Origin: Desulfobulbaceae bacterium
GTDB lineage: Bacteria; Desulfobacterota; Desulfobulbia; Desulfobulbales; SURF-16
Direction: 5' to 3'
Assembly (NCBI GenBank): GCA_024763495.1
Contig: JANTFJ010000099.1
Location: 1 to 8,486, forward strand
Length of the DNA: 8,486 nt
Position numbers and translations under genes: made by a program. Positions 6,252 through 8,486 of the stretch are shown here, piece by piece (position 1 is the first letter of the stretch; every line of letters begins with the position of its first letter). Below the pieces are notes generated by a model. It did no database searches and was not told the origin of the DNA. It saw nothing but the letters and a program-made list of their open reading frames with translations.

Positions 6252-6395
6252 TGCCGTAGATTTTCGTGATCAGGAGCGTACTTGTGCTGCTCGAGCAGGC
6301 CTTAATGGGCGAAGAGGTAAGCGTAGACTCCGTCGGATAATAATAACAGGATACAATATCTTCAATGGTGCGTAAATTTATATCTTATGTCAATA

Positions 6396-6446
6396 GAAAA
6401 TAAAAAACGCATTTCCGCTGATAAGGCGAAAATGCGTTTTTGTTTT
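6396..6446 (-). terminator. Rho-independent terminator of the YeeE/YedE gene
   Basis: On the minus strand, a 16-base arm AAAAACGCATTTTCGC pairs fully (one G-U wobble) with GCGGAAATGCGTTTTT across a seven-base loop, and the T-run continues as TTTTTTATTTTC. The one variable pair is a G-U wobble on the minus strand but a C-A mismatch on the plus strand, so the structure favours minus-strand transcription. It begins about 35 nt after the stop codon at 6481. Confidence 0.9.
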
Positions 6447-6480
6447 TCAGTAAGCCGTTTTTGCTTGATACTGAAAACTT

Positions 6481-7728
6481 TTACATTTCAATAATCAGCT
6501 TGTTGGCATCTTCGTTCCAGTCAACAATCAGATACCACATGATCATGATAAAGGCGATAAGAATAAGAGTGCCGCCATAGCCCAGAAAGGTATCAGGCAT
6601 GAAAATCGCTTTACCAAGGTAGCCGTCAGCTTCAAAATCATTATCCCTGAACCAGGCAGTCATGATAGAATTAGAAACGCCGAAAACAACAGCGGTCAGC
6701 CACAGCTTGATCTGGCCTTCGCCAACCCGCCACAGGGTACCGGAACCACAGCCGCCGGCCAGCATTGCGCCGAAACCGAAAATAGTGCCGCCGACAACAC
6801 CGCCCCAGCCGAAAGTAGCACGGACGTAATTAATTGGAGCCAGTACAGCATCACCATCGGCCCGCATGGGAACAGAATATTTTAAAACAGTCGCGCCCAC
6901 CGCAACAATAAATATGCTCAAGGCAACTGATTTTGCCAGGGTACAGTCACCTGTCATGTGAGGTTCACGAAATCCTTGAACCATGCACCAGCGGCCCCGC
7001 TGCATGGTATAGCCCAGCCCGGCGGAAATAATCAGGATACCGGAAAGAGAATTAATATAATCACTGTCTTCATTACCGGCATATATATAAGCGCCGACGA
7101 TAAGGGCGATAAGACCGACAAAACCCAACAGCCCACGTAACCCATTAGGTAAGTCAATGGTAAATGCTCCACCACTGCCCCAGGTGATATGTTCCATTTC
7201 CCAGTAAATGTATTTCAGTCCGGCAAGAACTCCGATTACCAGGCCGAACCACATGGTAAAACCGTTGGCAGCCAGGTTACCGATGGCATTGTACATACCG
7301 CCGACATTACAACCACCAGCCAGGGTAGAACCTACACCCATCAATATTCCGGCAGCAAACCCTTTACAGAGTTCAAGAAAAGGTGGGAAACGAAAAGCAA
7401 AATCATTGCCGAGACACGCGGAAACAAAAGCACCGCCGACAAAACCAACACCAATTACCGAACCGGAATTAACCAGCCAGGCCTTGGGGGCCTCCTCATA
7501 AAATTCAAATATGCCGACATCAGAGCCGATAATATTGGTGATTCCGTACATAATCCAGTCGCCCCAGTTTCTCAGGGCTCCAACCGCACCCCAGGGGCGC
7601 CACCAGGCCATAATCATTACACTGAGCAGTCCAACAATAATGCCGGCCACTGTCGCGTTCCACTCTGACTGGCACAGCGCCTTGTACAGATTTTTGACTT
7701 TTTGTCCAAAAATGCTTTCTTCACTCAT
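6481..7728 (-). CDS. YeeE/YedE (TsuA-like) sulfur-compound permease
   Basis: This is a 415-residue polytopic inner-membrane protein with two homologous halves of the YeeE/YedE (sulf_transp) type. Each half has a glycine-rich cysteine motif: GSTLAGGCNVGGMY with C140 and GAMLAGGCGSGTLWR with C327. A further conserved-type cysteine, C248, is in GRWCMVQGFRE. Three such cysteines line the thiosulfate path in the characterised TsuA transporter, so uptake of thiosulfate or a related sulfur compound is the best guess; some relatives are proposed selenium transporters. About ten hydrophobic segments are visible. The N-terminal part (1-85) has an extra AWWRPWGAVGALRNWGDW region. The start is taken at 7728, not at the earlier in-frame ATG at 7761, because only the former has a Shine-Dalgarno site. 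The gene is flanked by its own likely promoter and terminator, so it is probably monocistronic. No tusA or dsrE partner is present in the window, so the substrate remains uncertain. Confidence 0.88.
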   Translation of the reverse strand: MSEESIFGQKVKNLYKALCQSEWNATVAGIIVGLLSVMIMAWWRPWGAVGALRNWGDWIMYGITNIIGSDVGIFEFYEEAPKAWLVNSGSVIGVGFVGGAFVSACLGNDFAFRFPPFLELCKGFAAGILMGVGSTLAGGCNVGGMYNAIGNLAANGFTMWFGLVIGVLAGLKYIYWEMEHITWGSGGAFTIDLPNGLRGLLGFVGLIALIVGAYIYAGNEDSDYINSLSGILIISAGLGYTMQRGRWCMVQGFREPHMTGDCTLAKSVALSIFIVAVGATVLKYSVPMRADGDAVLAPINYVRATFGWGGVVGGTIFGFGAMLAGGCGSGTLWRVGEGQIKLWLTAVVFGVSNSIMTAWFRDNDFEADGYLGKAIFMPDTFLGYGGTLILIAFIMIMWYLIVDWNEDANKLIIEM

Positions 7729-7734
7729 AAATTT

Positions 7735-7741
7735 CTCTCCC
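7735..7741 (-). promoter_or_regulatory. Ribosome binding site fixing the YeeE/YedE start
   Basis: GGGAGAG on the minus strand lies six bases before the ATG at 7728. The alternative in-frame ATG at 7761 has no purine-rich sequence at a suitable distance, so it is likely upstream leader. Confidence 0.8.
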
Positions 7742-7821
7742 GTCGTTTTCCGGTTGATCATAGGTAATTGTTGTGAGGCTTTCCCGCTTGAGCCTGATTA
7801 CCTTATGTTCAAGCCATTAAA

Positions 7822-7849
7822 ATTATTCAGCTTTCATTAAGTATGTTAA
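7822..7849 (-). promoter_or_regulatory. Candidate sigma-70-type promoter for the YeeE/YedE gene
   Basis: On the minus strand, TTAACA (7844-7849; five of six matches to TTGACA) is followed after 16 nt by AATAAT (7822-7827; five of six matches to TATAAT). This would give a leader of roughly 85-90 nt before the start at 7728. The surrounding DNA is AT-rich, so chance matches are common. Confidence 0.35.
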
Positions 7850-8320
7850 ATTTTGACTCCCCTGTTAGGATGGTTGAGAATAGTATTTTTTCATATAAAG
7901 TAGTTTTGAAAAAATATCATCGAATAACATCCTTGATGTCATACTTTTGAAAACCGCTAAGATCAAAAATATAAAATAATAATGTATCTATATCAGTGAG
8001 AGCAGCAATTTTTTCTAAACGCTGAACTGTTACAAAAAATAACTGGACAGCCTCTGAGATGCTGAAAATAAGTTGCCACCAGAAGATCACTGGTCAGTCT
8101 TCCAGATAAAAAAATAGATACTGTTGAATAATTACAAAATTAGAAAATTTTTCATCATTTACTAATCCATTGATTGTTTGTCAAGCGTGTTTAGTCCGTT
8201 TATTGAATTGAAATAGGAAGGAAAAACAGCAATATATCTGTCAACTAGCTGATAAATCAAATTTTTTTGCTTATAGACGCTTATTTTTTATTCGTTGGCT
8301 GATGAAATGTTATCTTTCTG
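7850..8320. other. AT-rich gene-free stretch
   Basis: No reading frame with protein-like character or a ribosome site is apparent on either strand. A TGGACAGCCTC at 8044-8054 matches the right end of the 161-bp MITE for 11 bases, but no matching left end was found. The segment 8100-8300 is especially AT-rich with several T-runs. Confidence 0.4.
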
Positions 8321-8350
8321 GTAACTATTCGGTTAGGGGTAAAAACTGCC
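8321..8350 (+). repeat. Dispersed 30-nt repeat, inverted relative of 161-190
   Basis: GTAACTATTCGG followed by TTAGGGGTAAAA matches the minus strand of 161-190 at 25 of 30 positions. It also resembles the start of the 270-326 and 5893-5948 repeat (GTAAATATTCGG, GGGTAAAAG). It is non-coding. Confidence 0.45.
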
Positions 8351-8376
8351 ACAACCACAATCTTATAAATATTCAG

Positions 8377-8404
8377 CTGCACTTCATCTGCACTTCATCT
8401 GCAC
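8377..8404 (+). repeat. Short tandem repeat, CTGCACTTCAT units
   Basis: Two perfect adjacent copies of the 11-base unit CTGCACTTCAT (8377-8387 and 8388-8398) are followed by a partial third copy, CTGCAC (8399-8404). The next bases, GCGATAAG, have a loose inverted partner CTTATCACGC near the window end. No coding frame is evident. Confidence 0.7.
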
Positions 8405-8486
8405 GCGATAAGTCTGTCTTACATAGCATTAGTATGCGAAGTTTATGCCCGAAGTATGGGTGCCAGCCTTATCACGCACAGCTAAA

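Noticed and set aside
6181..6375. 64-codon plus-strand frame starting in the right end of the MITE
   Set aside because: It begins inside a mobile-element end, has no ribosome site, and covers palindromic repeat sequence; its composition is not protein-like.
7189..7668. 159-codon plus-strand frame opposite the YeeE/YedE gene
   Set aside because: It lies wholly antisense to a well-supported membrane protein and is a composition shadow.
1..8486. CRISPR array or tRNA/rRNA genes
   Set aside because: No regularly spaced direct repeats and no tRNA cloverleaf or rRNA-like conserved segments were seen on either strand.

Overview
The window most likely comes from a sulfur-metabolising, Gram-negative bacterium of the Desulfobacterota (deltaproteobacterial, Desulfobulbales-like). 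This is inferred from gene content: an hflK-hflC pair, a deltaproteobacterial-style FliK-like protein, a receiver-GAF-histidine kinase protein and a long YeeE/YedE sulfur-compound permease. It also fits the moderate GC content and the gaps rich in palindromic repeats. No 16S rRNA or other decisive taxonomic marker is present.

Layout. Positions 1-120 may hold the 3' end of an unidentified gene. Positions 121-516 are AT-rich and carry several dispersed repeats. hflK (517-1644) and hflC (1657-2586, TTG start) form a plus-strand operon for the membrane complex that surrounds and modulates the FtsH protease. A convergent gap with a strong inverted repeat (2670-2723) follows. Two minus-strand genes come next: a FliK-like protein (2756-3820, GTG start) and, 199 nt upstream of it, a 609-residue receiver-GAF-HisKA-HATPase signalling protein (4020-5849). 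A 630-nt gap (5850-6480) holds a composite mobile-element remnant and ends in a clean rho-independent terminator for the last gene. That gene is a minus-strand YeeE/YedE permease (6481-7728) with a good Shine-Dalgarno site and a plausible promoter. Positions 7850-8486 contain no recognisable gene.

The genes do not form one pathway. hflKC concerns membrane protein quality control, the sensor protein is an orphan signalling module, the FliK-like gene has no flagellar neighbours here, and the permease is a monocistronic transport gene.

The most unusual structure is at 5876-6228. An inverted-repeat unit has a 24-bp perfect palindrome that is split exactly at its central TA. Two different miniature inverted-repeat elements (79 bp and 161 bp) sit head to tail in that split, and each is bounded by TA within CTAG. 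Removing both with one TA copy each restores the palindrome. Related fragments of the outer unit occur in other gaps of the window.
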